DNA of 64,000 nt from Onchocerca volvulus (lineage: Eukaryota; Nematoda; Chromadorea; Rhabditida; Onchocercidae). The notes under the pieces are model-generated. The model saw only the letters and a program-made list of their open reading frames with translations. It had not been told where the DNA came from and did no database searches. Shown one piece after another: positions 36,119-48,300 of this stretch. The stretch lies in NCBI GenBank assembly GCA_000499405.2, contig HG738140.1:9699560-9763559 (forward strand). Reading direction: 5' to 3'. The translations under genes and the position numbers were made by a program. The stretch's first letter is position 1; every line of letters starts with the position of its first letter.

Positions 36119-39100
36119 TTATTCAGAATGAGATGATGTACTGGAAGATTCTGAATGTTTCCGAGATTTCTTTCGAAGAGATTCACGATCAATGCTGCTG
36201 CTTCGTTTCGATTGAAGTTCATTTCTGAAAATTGTTAAAGCATTGCAAAAACTAATTTTACAACCAGAGTTACTAAATCTAAAAAAAAAAGAAAAGAAAA
36301 ATCCCAGAAGGAAAAGTTCGAAGTAATACTAGCTTTGGTTGAGAGCCATCAAAAAGTGACTCATCAGTGATTGGGAGCCATCAATTTCGCTAACTGAATA
36401 GATGATAAGATATATTTTTAAATGTTTTCCATTATTTCAGTACATATCTTATCAGATATATAATGAAATAATAGAAAATATTTAAGACAAAAGAATAAAA
36501 ACGAGCAATGTTTTATATTTGGCTCCAGAATAGATTGGAAAAGGAAATCTGATAATTGTCAACTTCTGGACATGTTTTCCCAAATCTTAACTTTCAAAAA
36601 AAAAGCATACTTCTCCTTATCAGTGTCCACCATCTCAATATCCATGCTCTGGTCTTTTTTTGGTCCATTACGTGCCAAAACTTTTTCCATCAGTCTTTCT
36701 CTCATGGCCGTTTCATCTGAAGCTGTTATTTGTTCTGGATGATCTACTTCCATGCTTTCGCCCTAAAAAAAATCTTAAAATGATATCAAGAAAAAGCTTT
36801 CTCATTATTTAGAAAAATACCTTTTATCCAAACAAAACATATTATGTCTGCCACCTGCTGAAGTATTAGCTGACGACATAAATCTTCGTAAAAATTCCGT
36901 GCGCCAAATACAATTAATCAAATTTATTCCGTGCTCAAGCATATCAACCATATAATCTTCATTCCAAAAGTATTATCTAACTGACAGTGCAAGACATCTA
37001 CATCGAATATTATAATATGCTAGTGATTGAAAAATTCTTGTGATATGAGTTAATAGAAATATTTTAAAAGTTAAACTAACATGCTCGATCTGCAACTTCA
37101 CTTCGGTTTTAACCGAACCACTTTTGTTATCATTTTTCCTACTATTCCTTTCACGTTCTTTCTCTTTGCGCGAATTTTTCTTTCCCTTATCACAATCTTT
37201 CTCTTCCTTCTTGTCATTCTTTTCACTACGATTATTCTTTTCCTTATCTCTCCGACTGTTACTTTCACGATCTTTTTTGTCCTGAAAAAGAAAATGAAGT
37301 ATTAAAAAGCACTCTTTCATATGATCTTACAGAAATTCCTTTTCAATCTTTTTGATAGCTTTACAAAAGCACAAACCTTATCTTTATCACGTTCACGTCT
37401 ATCATCTTTCTTGTGCGGTGTGCGACTTCTGCTTCGTTTTCGTTCCTTCTTCTCTCTTTCTTTCTCTTTATCACGTCGTTCCTATAAATTCACTTCATTT
37501 TCTTTTTATATGTTTCATTTTTCTGTTCCATGTTCTTTTTTTTTTTTTTTTTTAACATGTTTCATGCTTCTGTTTTACATAAAATTTTTATATGTTTCAT
37601 TATTCCACATATTTTAGAACGTTCATGAAATGTAACTTTACCTTCTCTTTATCTTTCTCCTTCCTATCTTTTGAACGTGAAAGTCTTCGATGGCGAGAAT
37701 GAGAACGTCTACGATGTTCGCTAGAACAAACAAAAAATTAAAGTTAATACTGACAAATCTCGGAAGTTAGATTAATATCAATGACCTGATACTAATCTAA
37801 TAAAAACATGCTTTAGTTCAGTTTCATGTTAATTGAAATTTTAAGAAATTATGAAAACTAAGTAGTGCAAACAAAAAACAACAATCATAATGAAAAACAA
37901 AAATAAATTGATAATTTTATATCATACCAGAATACAAAAAGAAAGATTAATCAAGTGTTCAAATGGTAAAGGAAAAAAATACCGTGATCTGCTGCGTGAG
38001 CGTCGATCTTTCGATTTGCTACGATGTCGACGACGTGATCTAAATAAATAACGGCTTTGTATAATAAATTAATCGTTTTGACATCGATATATTTTAAGAA
38101 CATAAATTAATAAATGAAGTAATAAATTCTCGTAAAAATCTTGGCTATTGGTTTAAACATACTTTGACCGTGATCGTGAGCGTCGCCGTCTACTTGAGCT
38201 ATGGCTTCGATGACTTCGAGGAGATCCAGATCGTCGTATAGGCGAGTAACTTCGATCCATTCCTAAAACAATTCATCCGACAAAGTTATCTAGAGAAACA
38301 ATTCATCCAAAAAAATATCTTCTATTTCTTCTTTTAAGTCGATTCTAGTACAGCAGAATAAAAGAAAGAAGTATGCACATACCAGTCAGAGACAGAAACA
38401 TTTCTATACTATTCACGGAAATTCTCACATGCTTTTCCAGAATATCAAGTTAAGAATAAAATATCAAAAAAATAAAAACCAGTGGTCCACATCTGGGGAA
38501 AACAAAAGTTACCCAATCCTTGGTTCAGCTTACTGAGGGCATTAGCAGCTTTATCCGGATTCTGATTGACCCGAATTGCTTCTTCGACCTCCTGCAGTGC
38601 CATATCAGCTGTCTTTCTTTCCGGTTTGATTATAGCAACCCGCGAGTGCTGTATGCTATAAATCATTTAAATGTTTTAAAAAATTTGAAGTCAAATAAAA
38701 CCAATGCACCACTACATCTTTTCAAAACCTGATTGAAAATAAAAAGTAAACTGACCGCAGTTTGCGGCCAAACTTTGGTGCTTTCTATCTTTTCTGAAGT
38801 TGAGATTTCATTTAACTGACTAAGTAAACCAAGAAATAAAACGTAATAATCTGGTAGAATATTCCATATACTTATTTAAAAATTCAGATATTTGAATAAG
38901 AGTAAATGGAAAATATGAAAAATCATATGAAAGTAGTAGAACAAACCGTAAACAGCGACCCTTAAATTCGATGCCATTATTCTGCAGTGCTATGGGGACT
39001 GTTGGTTGATTGGTAAACTCGATGTATGCATAGGCACATGGTAAATTTTCAGTACCGGATGTCATCCGAAGATACATTACCTTAAATCCAATTATTTGAT

Positions 39101-40680
39101 TTACGATTCACTTTAAGAAAATTTTATAATCATAATGCATAAAAAGACGATTATACACATGTTTTCAACAACCAAGGAACAAAAACTCTTCTCATAAAGT
39201 TGGGAATACAAAATCAGCTATAATTTAACAGCAATTAAAAATGAGCTATCTTTAGAACCTACGATTTTAAGCCTTATTAAATGGATCTGGTCAGCCATTA
39301 AATTAAATGGATCTGGTAAGCCATTAAACAGTGACAAAAGGATGCTTTCATGCTAAAATGAGCAGATTAAATAGTATAACATCAAAGAGAAAAATAGCAT
39401 GATTTTTTTTTTGGAAAACAATTCATTATATTTCTAAATATTTCTGCAACTCACTAACTTATCTGAATTATTTTATGAATAAGATAAAGAAAATCATGGA
39501 TTCATCGCGATCATGCATATAATATTATATTTGTTGTTCGTTTTTTACATATTTCAACAATTCAAAAATCTACACTACTGCTCTAAAACATTAAAGAACA
39601 TACATTACCAACTTTCAGTCTTTATCCCGCTTGCTCCTACAACTCATTTCGAATTTTCAAATCTTAAAATTTTTACATCTGACCGCTACGAAAAATGAAT
39701 TTGTGCATAAAATGAATTATAGAGAATATAAAAATTACAGAACTTATTCTCAAAATGTAATCATTTGCTACGTTCAAGTTACTGAGTTGTGGTTTCACAA
39801 TACTTTAAAGATGACACTTGAACTTAAGAATGAAATGAAAACTACGTCATCATTTTTCACTCGTTCAAATGATGATTTCTTGTTAACTGCGCGGTCAGTA
39901 GAGAAATAAAAATTTTTAGTTTTTCCAAACTCATTTATTTTAATCTCACTTTTCGAAAAATTTTGGAATTCCATGTAAAAGTAAAAAAATATAAATCATG
40001 TTGGCCTTAAACTTTCTTTTCCGACTTAACAATGAATACCATATCTTCTCCAGAGAGATATCTTCTACGCGAAAGCTAAACTGCAGAATATGTCTGGAAG
40101 AAGACAACGAATCAAACTTAATTTCACCATGTGAATGCCGTGGTTCTCTACAGTTTGTACATACACGATGTCTGCAACATTGGTTCGATGTGATGCATAA
40201 GAGAGTAAGTTGACATTATACACAATTTACTGAAAGCTGCTAACTTAATGACTTTGCAAAATTTTGTCCGTAAAGAATAAAGAGATAAAGAGTCAGAAAA
40301 ACAAATGTTTAGAAAAAAAAAGACAATTCTACATTTTTTTTTTTTTTTTAAATTAAAGATCTAATTATTTAAGCGCTGTCAAATATGCAACACACAATAT
40401 GAACTTGAAGATCATGGAATGAAACCTTACAGTGAGTGGACATTACCTCAGCCACTGAGTGATGATTGGGAAGATCAACTGGATTTTAAATGCGCCCTAT
40501 TCTGGCTTGTATTTATGTCACGTATTACCTACGTTGTACTCAAGTTAGAACAGTTTTCTACTGCTTTTTTTACTTTCCTAAATAAATAACTTATATGGAA
40601 TAACATTTTTGTTTATCAGTTTACAAGATGAAAATCCAGACAATTATTACCACACTATATATAAATATATAAATAAATAA

Positions 40681-40761
<81 letters not shown>

Positions 40762-43700
40762 TATGATACATGCGTGTCATATGTGATAATATCTATTTAT
40801 AGTATAGAAAGATATTACCACTCTATTGTTAATCCGTACTAATGTTATCACTATATATATATATAATAAAAAATCTTAAACCTCGTCATACATACATGAC
40901 GAAATTTCTTAAGTATATATATACATATCTATAGTTGGAAATTTTCGGAGATTTAAGATTTTAAACAAACGATGAAAATTTGGACTGGCCACGCCGAGCG
41001 TAGCAAAGTACAGTTAGTATATATATACATATATATATGATACATATATATCACAAGTATAATATCTATGATCAAAGTGCGTTCAAACTTGGATGCTAAT
41101 TAGAATAAATTATGCACTGATGAGTGATCACCAAAGCAAAAAATTACGGCTATACTAAATATGTCTATTGATTTTAAAAAATTAACAGACATATTTAGCA
41201 TAGTTTTTTTCTGGTTTTTGTGCTTTGGTGGTGGAAGATTCATATTGAATATTAATTTATCTGGAAAAATAATCAATCAACTGATATTTATAAGCTTTAA
41301 AAGAACAGTAAACTTCAGACATGGAATTAGAGAGACGCGTTTAGCAGTCATTCATATTGTAGGCGGAGGTATATTTTCATTTTTTTCTTCATTCTATAAA
41401 TTTTTATTTGATATTTCTTTCAAGATATTTTATTCATGAGAATCCTAAGCTTACAAGTATATATTTTCAAAATTATTTTCAGGGAAAATGTACTACATAT
41501 GGCTTCTATCATTCTGTATAAACTTCGCTTACTATAGTACAGTAATTTACACAGTTATAAAAAGATGGAAAGAAATCAATTCTATTTACGTTTGGAAAAG
41601 CAAAAAAACCAAAACAAATAATTGATGATACAACTAATAAAGCTTTCATATAATTTTTTATCATTGAAAAATTTTTTCCCTAATGTATTTTATGAATAAA
41701 TGGAATGTGAGATATTAATTCTACGGCGCGACTATATTTTTTGGATTAAGTATTACAGAAATAAGAACGGCCGCAATAAATAGTGAGCCTAAATGATACA
41801 AACCGCTCTTTTAAGCAATTTTGTATAAAATAATTACTAAATTCTTCCATAAAAAACAAAGAAATGAACTTACTTCACCAATGCTGTCGTTGAAAAACTT
41901 CATCACTTCTTCACCAGCACAGTCCTTCGGTATATTGCCAACATATACAGTACGACGGATTTCTTCTACTTTTGATGCTTCCGTGTTTGCACTCAATGTA
42001 GGATACGGTGGTAAGCCAAGCGCCGTCAATGTCGGATCCACTGTAAGCAACTGAAAATAGCATGGCAACTTAGTAAAATTGTTAGTAAAAATCGGGGACT
42101 ATGTCTTATGAATTTCATCAGCTCATAACAATATAATTCAAACAATTGCTTTTTTCGAATACAAGAAAAATCTTCATCTTGAAATGCGCATGTTAATAAA
42201 GCACATTAAGTCAATTACTAAAAAACAATTGTTTGATGAGGACGAGTGCTTTGAGCTGTGGATAAAACTTGATTTTTTTTTTTTTTCATGTAAAACTAAA
42301 AATATAGACATATGTAAGAGAATAAGGGCCGTTTGGTGCTGAGATGCCACGGAGGACCCACCAAATTCCGACTTCGGTATTGCACAGTCTGTATTTGTAC
42401 ATGTGGATGTGCATGATTTCACAATTCAATCACTCTATACCAATTTACTGAAATAGAAATTTAAATAAAGATAAAGGACAGCTACTGCTGAATTTTTTGT
42501 TAAAGCGATCTCCATGAACTTCACTTCAGAAGGAACGGCCAAAGAATTCCATCCAGCAAGATGCGATGTTTCTCCGTTATTCTGGATTTTTTTCGAACCT
42601 TCAAAAATTTACAGCTTCTCTCAAATCAGCAGAAACGCATTCATGGGATGGACAACAGAATAGATAGACACTAAGCACCTATGAATATAATGGTAAACCA
42701 GATGAGTTCACAAATTACCACAACAAAGGTTGTTGGTAGATTACAAATGCCAAGCCATCAGTAATTCACTAATTTTGTCGATTTAAACCTCCTTAGAACA
42801 TTTCACACTATCTATCACTTGCAAAACAGATCCTCTAGTGTCTCAATTGATAACTATATATAAAATCTTAAGCAACAAACAGCAATAAGCGTTTCAACGG
42901 CGATCTGTAATCGACAAAACTGAAACAAATGAAACACATATTATTGCTTAAGGTCCATTTCGTTGTAACCTAACATCAATATTAACAAATTTAAAATACA
43001 GGTGAACTGGGAAGAGTTACTTTATCCTCAAATCTCTCATCTTTACCCTTTTTTCTCCCACTTCGGTTAGCCGCTACCTAAACAAATTGACTTTAATTTC
43101 ATAATTTGAAGTAATCAAAAATGAAATAACCATTTGTTGCCCGTCTCCTAAATCCTGGATTTGATTAACAACATTTGGTGGTAACTGACGCTGTCCTGGC
43201 CATGCTGGTCCGCCTGTTTTCAGTGCTGTATCTTCATCCGGTATAGTATCTATAAATAATTTTTCTATATATATCATCATTCGAAAACCAGGATATTCTG
43301 TCTTTATGTACAAAAATAACTACTAATATCCTGAAGATCTATGAATGGACTGTAAGCAACTCGAGTATTCAAATAAACTGACCATAGATGTACAAGAAAT
43401 GAAAGAACGGCTTATGTTTATAGTTTGGCAAAAATTAGTTATAAGAAAAATTGCATGTAGCGTAACAGTTTACTAATTTCAAGTACTCAGCTTCAGCTAG
43501 AAAGAAGTAAACAATTGAAACTTCATAAATTTGAGTAAAAATTAAAACTTAATGAACCTGAAATAGATGGAATGCAAACGAGAGCACGATCGATGAAGAC
43601 AGTATTCGTCAGATGTTGTGCCACTTCGACTGATTTCTGATCTTCAAATTTAACGTACGCAAATTTCTGAGTAAATGTCGATAATTGTGGATGATTATCA

Positions 43701-44165
43701 GAAGGGTAAATCTGAACGAATCCAATTATTATTAAAAAAACAATGAAGAGTATTACTAACCACGACAAACCTTTTCATCTCTGAGTAATTTCCCTAGCTA
43801 AGATCATTAATCATCATGAAATCAATCAAGAAACATATAATAAAATATTTCCCATCTTTCCGCTTTCTCCGTCCTCGCTAAAGGTTAGATTCTAGCATGG
43901 AAACAGGAATGAGAGGATCAAATTATGAAGGCGAAGACAGAAACTATGAACACACATTATCAAGCAGTATTAAAATATTTCTCCCTATATGACAGAAAAT
44001 TTAGATTTATAAATAATTAAATTTTGTGAATGGAATGATAAATCCGACCTTAAATTCATCAATTCGTCCAATAAAAGCGAAAAGCTGATATATCTGTTCA
44101 CGAGTTGCTGTCATCGAGATATTGCTAACGTGTAGTACGCGAAATCGTGGCTCATCGGCACCCAT
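36119..44165 (-). CDS. SREK1: SREK1-type SR splicing regulatory protein, 547 aa
   Basis: Thirteen exons join in phase: 44165-44049, 43711-43558, 43249-43131, 42050-41874, 39080-38947, 38655-38513, 38262-38163, 38039-37983, 37720-37642, 37481-37377, 37281-37081, 36762-36611, 36224-36119. Two RRMs are visible: RRM1 at about 8-90 (RVLHVSNIS, FAYVKFEDQ, then AQHLTNTVFIDRAL, a very SREK1-like string) and RRM2 at about 164-236 (RRTVYVGNIP, CAYAYIEFTNQ). After an AxxALxxLNxGL helix comes an RS/RE/KD domain (residues 284-450, such as RRRRSRSRSK), an acidic linker with VLARNGPKKDQ, and a Ser-rich tail. It is a nuclear regulator of splice-site choice. The first intron starts GTCGG, an unusual donor. 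Intron 4 (41873-39081, 2.8 kb) holds the whole MARCH gene on the other strand. Confidence 0.92.
39277..39328. repeat. tandem duplication, 2 x 26 bases
   Basis: Copies 39277-39302 and 39303-39328 differ at one base (TGGTCAGCC against TGGTAAGCC). It lies in the large SREK1 intron upstream of the MARCH gene. Confidence 0.9.
39998..41625 (+). CDS. MARCH-type RING-CH E3 ubiquitin ligase, 189 aa, nested gene
   Basis: Four exons join in phase: 39998-40204, 40374-40543, 41319-41368 and 41483-41625 (TGA). A complete C4HC3 RING-CH finger spans residues 29-74: C29, C32, C45, C47, H55, C58, C71, C74, with the conserved PCECRGSLQFVH and CLQHWF strings. Two membrane helices follow (CALFWLVFMSRITYVVL and IWLLSFCINFAYYSTVI), separated by a short loop, then a basic tail. 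This is the layout of the MARCH2/3/8 group, which ubiquitinate membrane proteins in endosomes and at the plasma membrane. The gene lies entirely inside intron 4 of SREK1 on the opposite strand. Intron 2 carries a long TA microsatellite and a hairpin. Exon 2 uses a weak TATTTAAG-type acceptor. Confidence 0.9.
40655..40760. repeat. (TA)n microsatellite
   Basis: TAAA units run into a pure TA dinucleotide run of roughly 75 bases (about 40684-40758). Intronic for both the MARCH gene and SREK1. Confidence 0.95.
40884..40973. repeat. fragment of a dispersed repeat with a small hairpin
   Basis: The string TTTCGGAGATTTAAGATTT at about 40940-40960 recurs at about 23556-23575 with similar flanks ending AAACGA. 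Just before it, TCGTCAT and ATGACGA (around 40885-40904) form a 7-bp stem. After it comes a locally GC-rich CACGCCGAGCGTAGC. This suggests an interspersed element fragment. Confidence 0.45.
41129..41230. repeat. hairpin with 10-bp outer and 17-bp inner stems
   Basis: The outer arms CACCAAAGCA (41129-41138) and TGCTTTGGTG (41221-41230) are perfect complements. The inner arms at 41150-41166 and 41187-41203 pair at 16 of 17 positions. The unpaired spacers between the stems differ in length (11 and 17 bases). It lies in MARCH intron 2 and, on the other strand, in SREK1 intron 4. Confidence 0.7.
42051..43130 (-). other. intron 3 of SREK1, with a candidate alternative exon
   Basis: A 1.08 kb intron. 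A GC-richer piece at 42388-42296 follows a TACAG acceptor and reads 30 codons in the phase of the upstream exon before a TAG, so it could act as a stop-containing cassette. Another GC-richer piece at 42520-42660 has partly open frames. Neither has a convincing donor. Confidence 0.3.
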
Positions 44166-44412
44166 TGCTGCAGTGGAATTTTTTTTTTTTTTAATATCAA
44201 AACACAAAATGACACTAACGAAGAAAGGAATGTTAGGCGCGGTATGATAATTCATGCAATGAATAAAATTTATGCTCAAAAATTCGATCTCCATTTCTTC
44301 CAAAACTAATTCGAAGTTTTATCCTTAAATATCTCTATTTTAGGATTATTTATTCTTAACCAATAGAAATAGCCATGAATTCAAAAAAGGAAAAAAAGGA
44401 AGAGCAACCACA

Positions 44413-44689
44413 CTAAAGGGATGACATTTCCGGCACATAATTGTACAGATTTTCAATAGCTGTATTCAGACAACAGAACTGTGAAGAGTGTAACTCATCG
44501 TGAGAGTCTGCCAATATACAAGCAATGGTAGTCTCATAAGTATCTTGGGATGGATCTGCTGGAAGGTAAACAGCAAATCCGGTGTTGAGTAGCACAAAGA
44601 GTTACTGTACTTTTCGAATTACTGCACTCACCATAGCAAAAACATTCGTCGCTTTCAATCCAAAATTCTCTTTGGACCGACCACAACAT
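44413..44689 (-). CDS. small conserved-looking protein, 67 aa, probable operon partner of SREK1
   Basis: Two exons join in phase: 44689-44632 (ATG, donor ATG|GTGAGT) and 44558-44413 (acceptor TTTACCTTCCAG, TAG). The protein is acidic and Cys-containing: FWIESDECFCYADPS, then ETTIACILADSHDEL and CCLNTAIENLY. The composition is that of a real soluble protein rather than random AT-rich translation. TTTGTCTAG lies upstream at about 44725 as a possible trans-splice acceptor, and a 6-bp hairpin (CAGACT, AGTCTG) sits just before the ATG. Its stop is 248 bases before the SREK1 ATG on the same strand, a spacing typical of nematode operons. I do not recognise the family. Confidence 0.5.
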
Positions 44690-45307
44690 AATCAGACTGT
44701 TTAGTCTGATTAATTTAAACACATTACTAGACAAAGATGACGTAGAATGACCAGAGTAACGTAAAAATGGCAGCTGCTAGAAAAAGAAACAATACGCCAA
44801 TGAGAGAGGAATAGACAGACCAATGGAGAACCACAACCTAATGAAAATCCATATCGAATTGCAACATCCTTTTATGCTTAAATATTTTAAAGTTCACGGA
44901 AGTACGCGACATATTAACCCAGATACGTATCCAATTCAATCCAATCCTATCATCTCTACCAAGTATTTCACGTCCGCCTCTTTCTATCAACAAGATTGGG
45001 ACGGTATGCAATGAATATCATTCAAGAGAATATCCTAGCGGAGTATGGAATCGCATCTGATTGCATGCCAAGTTTTTGTGTGATCTAAGTCATGGCCATA
45101 TTCAGTCTCTATGTTTGCTGCATTTACTCATTGCATAAAGCTTGCTGTATTACCGTACCTACCGTATTTAATGTTTATTTACTTATGCAGATGAATTGTC
45201 GCACTTCAAAATTTGCATCTTTTGCCAATAATTCATAAGCAACAGAGAAGAGTTAAGCCACGATATGTTTTTTCTTGCATTTCCATTGAGCAGTTCACTT
45301 GTCAGTA
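44690..45307. other. divergent intergenic region
   Basis: Lies between the minus-strand 67-aa gene and the plus-strand 806-aa gene, so it should hold both promoters. A 63-codon plus-strand frame at 44823-45014 does not look like a protein. No clear TATA motif. Confidence 0.4.
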
Positions 45308-48300
45308 ATGTCAGGTAACATTTCGGTTCCGGTAATTTGTAAATGTAATGTGTTAAATGATACTACATTTGGTATTATCATTCTACTTGTTACTCGAAAA
45401 ACTTCTTATTCGTTAGTATTAAAGAGTTATTTAAAAGTAAGTTTTTCTATGATGGTTGGGACAATACGGTAAAGGAAGGAATGATTAAGACTGAAATGAG
45501 GACTAGCATTCGGCAAATAACCACACAGCACAGATTATAAAAATTAGATAAAGATCTTTGAATAGTGTTTGAGGATAGATAAGTTTAATTAGGAAAAGTC
45601 TTTTGTGTTTCATTCATTTATCTTATAGCAGAACAGTCTTATTAATCATATCTCTTCTCAAAATTGTATAAATTACTTTGTTTTCAGAAAGTAATATTCC
45701 AGAAAAAAGGAAAGGTTTGACAGAAAAAGAGCTTAGCCAATTACGGACTCGTTTTAAAAGAAGACAAAATAAATTTGCAACCATAACGTATGGATTTAAC
45801 AAAATCTGATTTATTGAATCCTTAAAGTTTTCTGATTTTTAATTTTTGATAGTTTTATATGATATATTCAAATCAAACAACATTCAAAATTAATTACGAT
45901 ATCTCAGAGATCATTCCCTTTATTGTTATTGAGTATTGAATCACGATGTGTTTTTCTTTAATTTATCTAAAAAGGAAGATGCTATATTTTCGTGTGGATT
46001 AAAGTCAAGAATATTATCTGATTAGACTTTGCCTCAAAATTAGCTAATCTCTTGTGATTAATTTCAGTGGTCAGACACAAGTAAGAATCAGTGCTGGTAC
46101 CATGTTTCAAGTGTACGCTATTTAGAATACTTCAAAATTTGAAGTTTCTGAACTAATTCAAAATTTTGATCTTGAAAATCTAACAAACACGTAAATTAAA
46201 ATAAATGTATGACGCCTTCGCATTTCTCCATAAATTGTCATCTTACTGTCTTAGAGCAGAAGAACTTTACTGATACTAAATTTTGTGAAAGCTTCGAAAT
46301 TTTTATCAACAGAAGAATATAAAATACTAGCTGAAGTGGAGAAATGATTGAAACATTGGATATAATAGATGATAAATTTTAGTGCTGCTGCTACCCCAGC
46401 TGATGCCCATGATGAGGAAGAAATATTCGAGAGAGTCGATGCAGAAATCAATCCGATAATCGATGAGAAAAATGAAGAGTTTTGTTTTTCAAGAAATGTA
46501 AAGTTAGGGAAAGACACGTTGTTAAGTGTACAAACGAATATGTCATATGTCAGTCTTGATATGATATGCCAGCCTTGCTGTCAGCAGCCACGAATCGTAT
46601 TGCGTCTAATGCTAAATAGTTCGCATTCTCAACTACTTTGTTATTCAAAAAAATGACGCCGAAAATTGATTCTAAAAATGAATCGGGTTATGATTTTTAC
46701 AGTGAAGTTTAAATGTTTGGCGTATTCAAGGATAATTTAGATCAGGAACTGCTCATTATGTTCCTCATTTCTTTTCTTCACAATTGTTTGCGATCAAAAA
46801 AATACAAATAAAGATAACAGTTTTGTGCATATCTGAATGTGCATAACATAGAGACTTGTTCGATTGCATTCTGAATGGCGGAAAATCGCAATGCTTCAGA
46901 TGGGAAATGTTCTAATACAGAACTTACTGCAAGCAATCTCAAATTTTACAGTTCTCATGTCGTGTTGTTTTTAGGTTGTTTTCGATGAAGGGACGTCCCA
47001 GCTCAATCAGTGTTAGTATTCTGAATTTTAAGCTTTTTACCAAAGGGTTTTTGAAATAAGATTTAAAAGTTATGCAAAATTCATATTTGTTTCTTGCTTT
47101 TCTAAAATTGGCATACAGTTTCAATATTTTTGAGTGAATATTTCGATTATAGTTGTTTCAGGTGAATAAAGCGTTACCACAGAAACCGTTATTAACGAAC
47201 AAGGATTTCACAAATATGTATCAATTTCTTAAGCCCTAACTGTTTATTAATTAGATGAGTTCAGTAAATTATAAATAACTAGGTTTATATCTTTGTAACT
47301 GTAGTCTTTATTTGCAAGCAAAGGTGTGGACTAATTTTTATTTTGATTTACAGCACTTAACTATATAGGTTCATTAATTTAAAAAATTATTTGAGAATTT
47401 GCCAAAAATAAACTGAAAAACAGCTCACGTCTGATAATTTTTCTCAATTTTTCAATTGTATGTAAGTGTTTTTTTTACAAATCGCAATCTTTAAAGATTA
47501 TTGAGTAACGGTTCCATCTCTATCTCAAAAGCTTCAAAAGTGAGAAGTTATGCTGTTATATTGTTAAAAGTTGTTATATATTATCCAATTAAGTTCAAAG
47601 ACAGCAAATTATGCCATCCGCAAATAGATGCTACTGTTCGAGTTCAGGTTAAAAATAGGTCGTGATTCTTGTGACAATTATTTATCATAGCAATTTATTA
47701 TCATAGCAATTTTCTTAACACTAAAGAAGCAAAAGTGCGTTTTTGAATAAAAGTTGCATTATTACAACTAAAAGTGCGCATAATTCAAAAAGTCAGAAGC
47801 ATTTTCAGACTGAGCCGCCCGAAAAGTCCAATTAAAGGAAAGAAAACTCCTCAAAGTAGTTCAACTTCTTCAAAATCAGATTCTACGAGCAAGTCAAGAG
47901 CATCTTCGTTGGAAAAACCACAGGAAATTCTACCAACAGTAGCTGTTAAAAAGAGAGAATCAAAAAGAAAAGATTCTGTGACAATCTCATCCCCAGAATC
48001 CAAAAATGATAAGATAAAGAGGATAGAATATGGATCGAAGACGACAAAGGATAAAACTAAACAAGATATGATTGAAAGAAAAAAGGAAGATAAAATAAAA
48101 AAGAAGAAAAAAAAGACAGAAGAAAAATCTGTGGAGCGCAAGAAGTTTAAAACCTCTCAAAAAAAGATGGAAGTAATAAAAAATCATAAAAAAAAAGAAG
48201 ATATAAAAGATGTGAGAAAAAGTGGAGGAAAGAGATATGAGATCGAAAAAAGCAAAGAGAAAAAGTTGGAGAATGGGGAAGTATTGCATGCAAAAACAGT

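Noticed and set aside
37081..37617. Phe/Ser-rich plus-strand ORFs of 67-98 codons
   Set aside because: Antisense of the SREK1 RS/KD domain exons, which join in phase on the minus strand.
44823..45014. 63-codon plus-strand ORF
   Set aside because: Composition unlike a folded protein and no acceptor or promoter; lies in the divergent promoter region.
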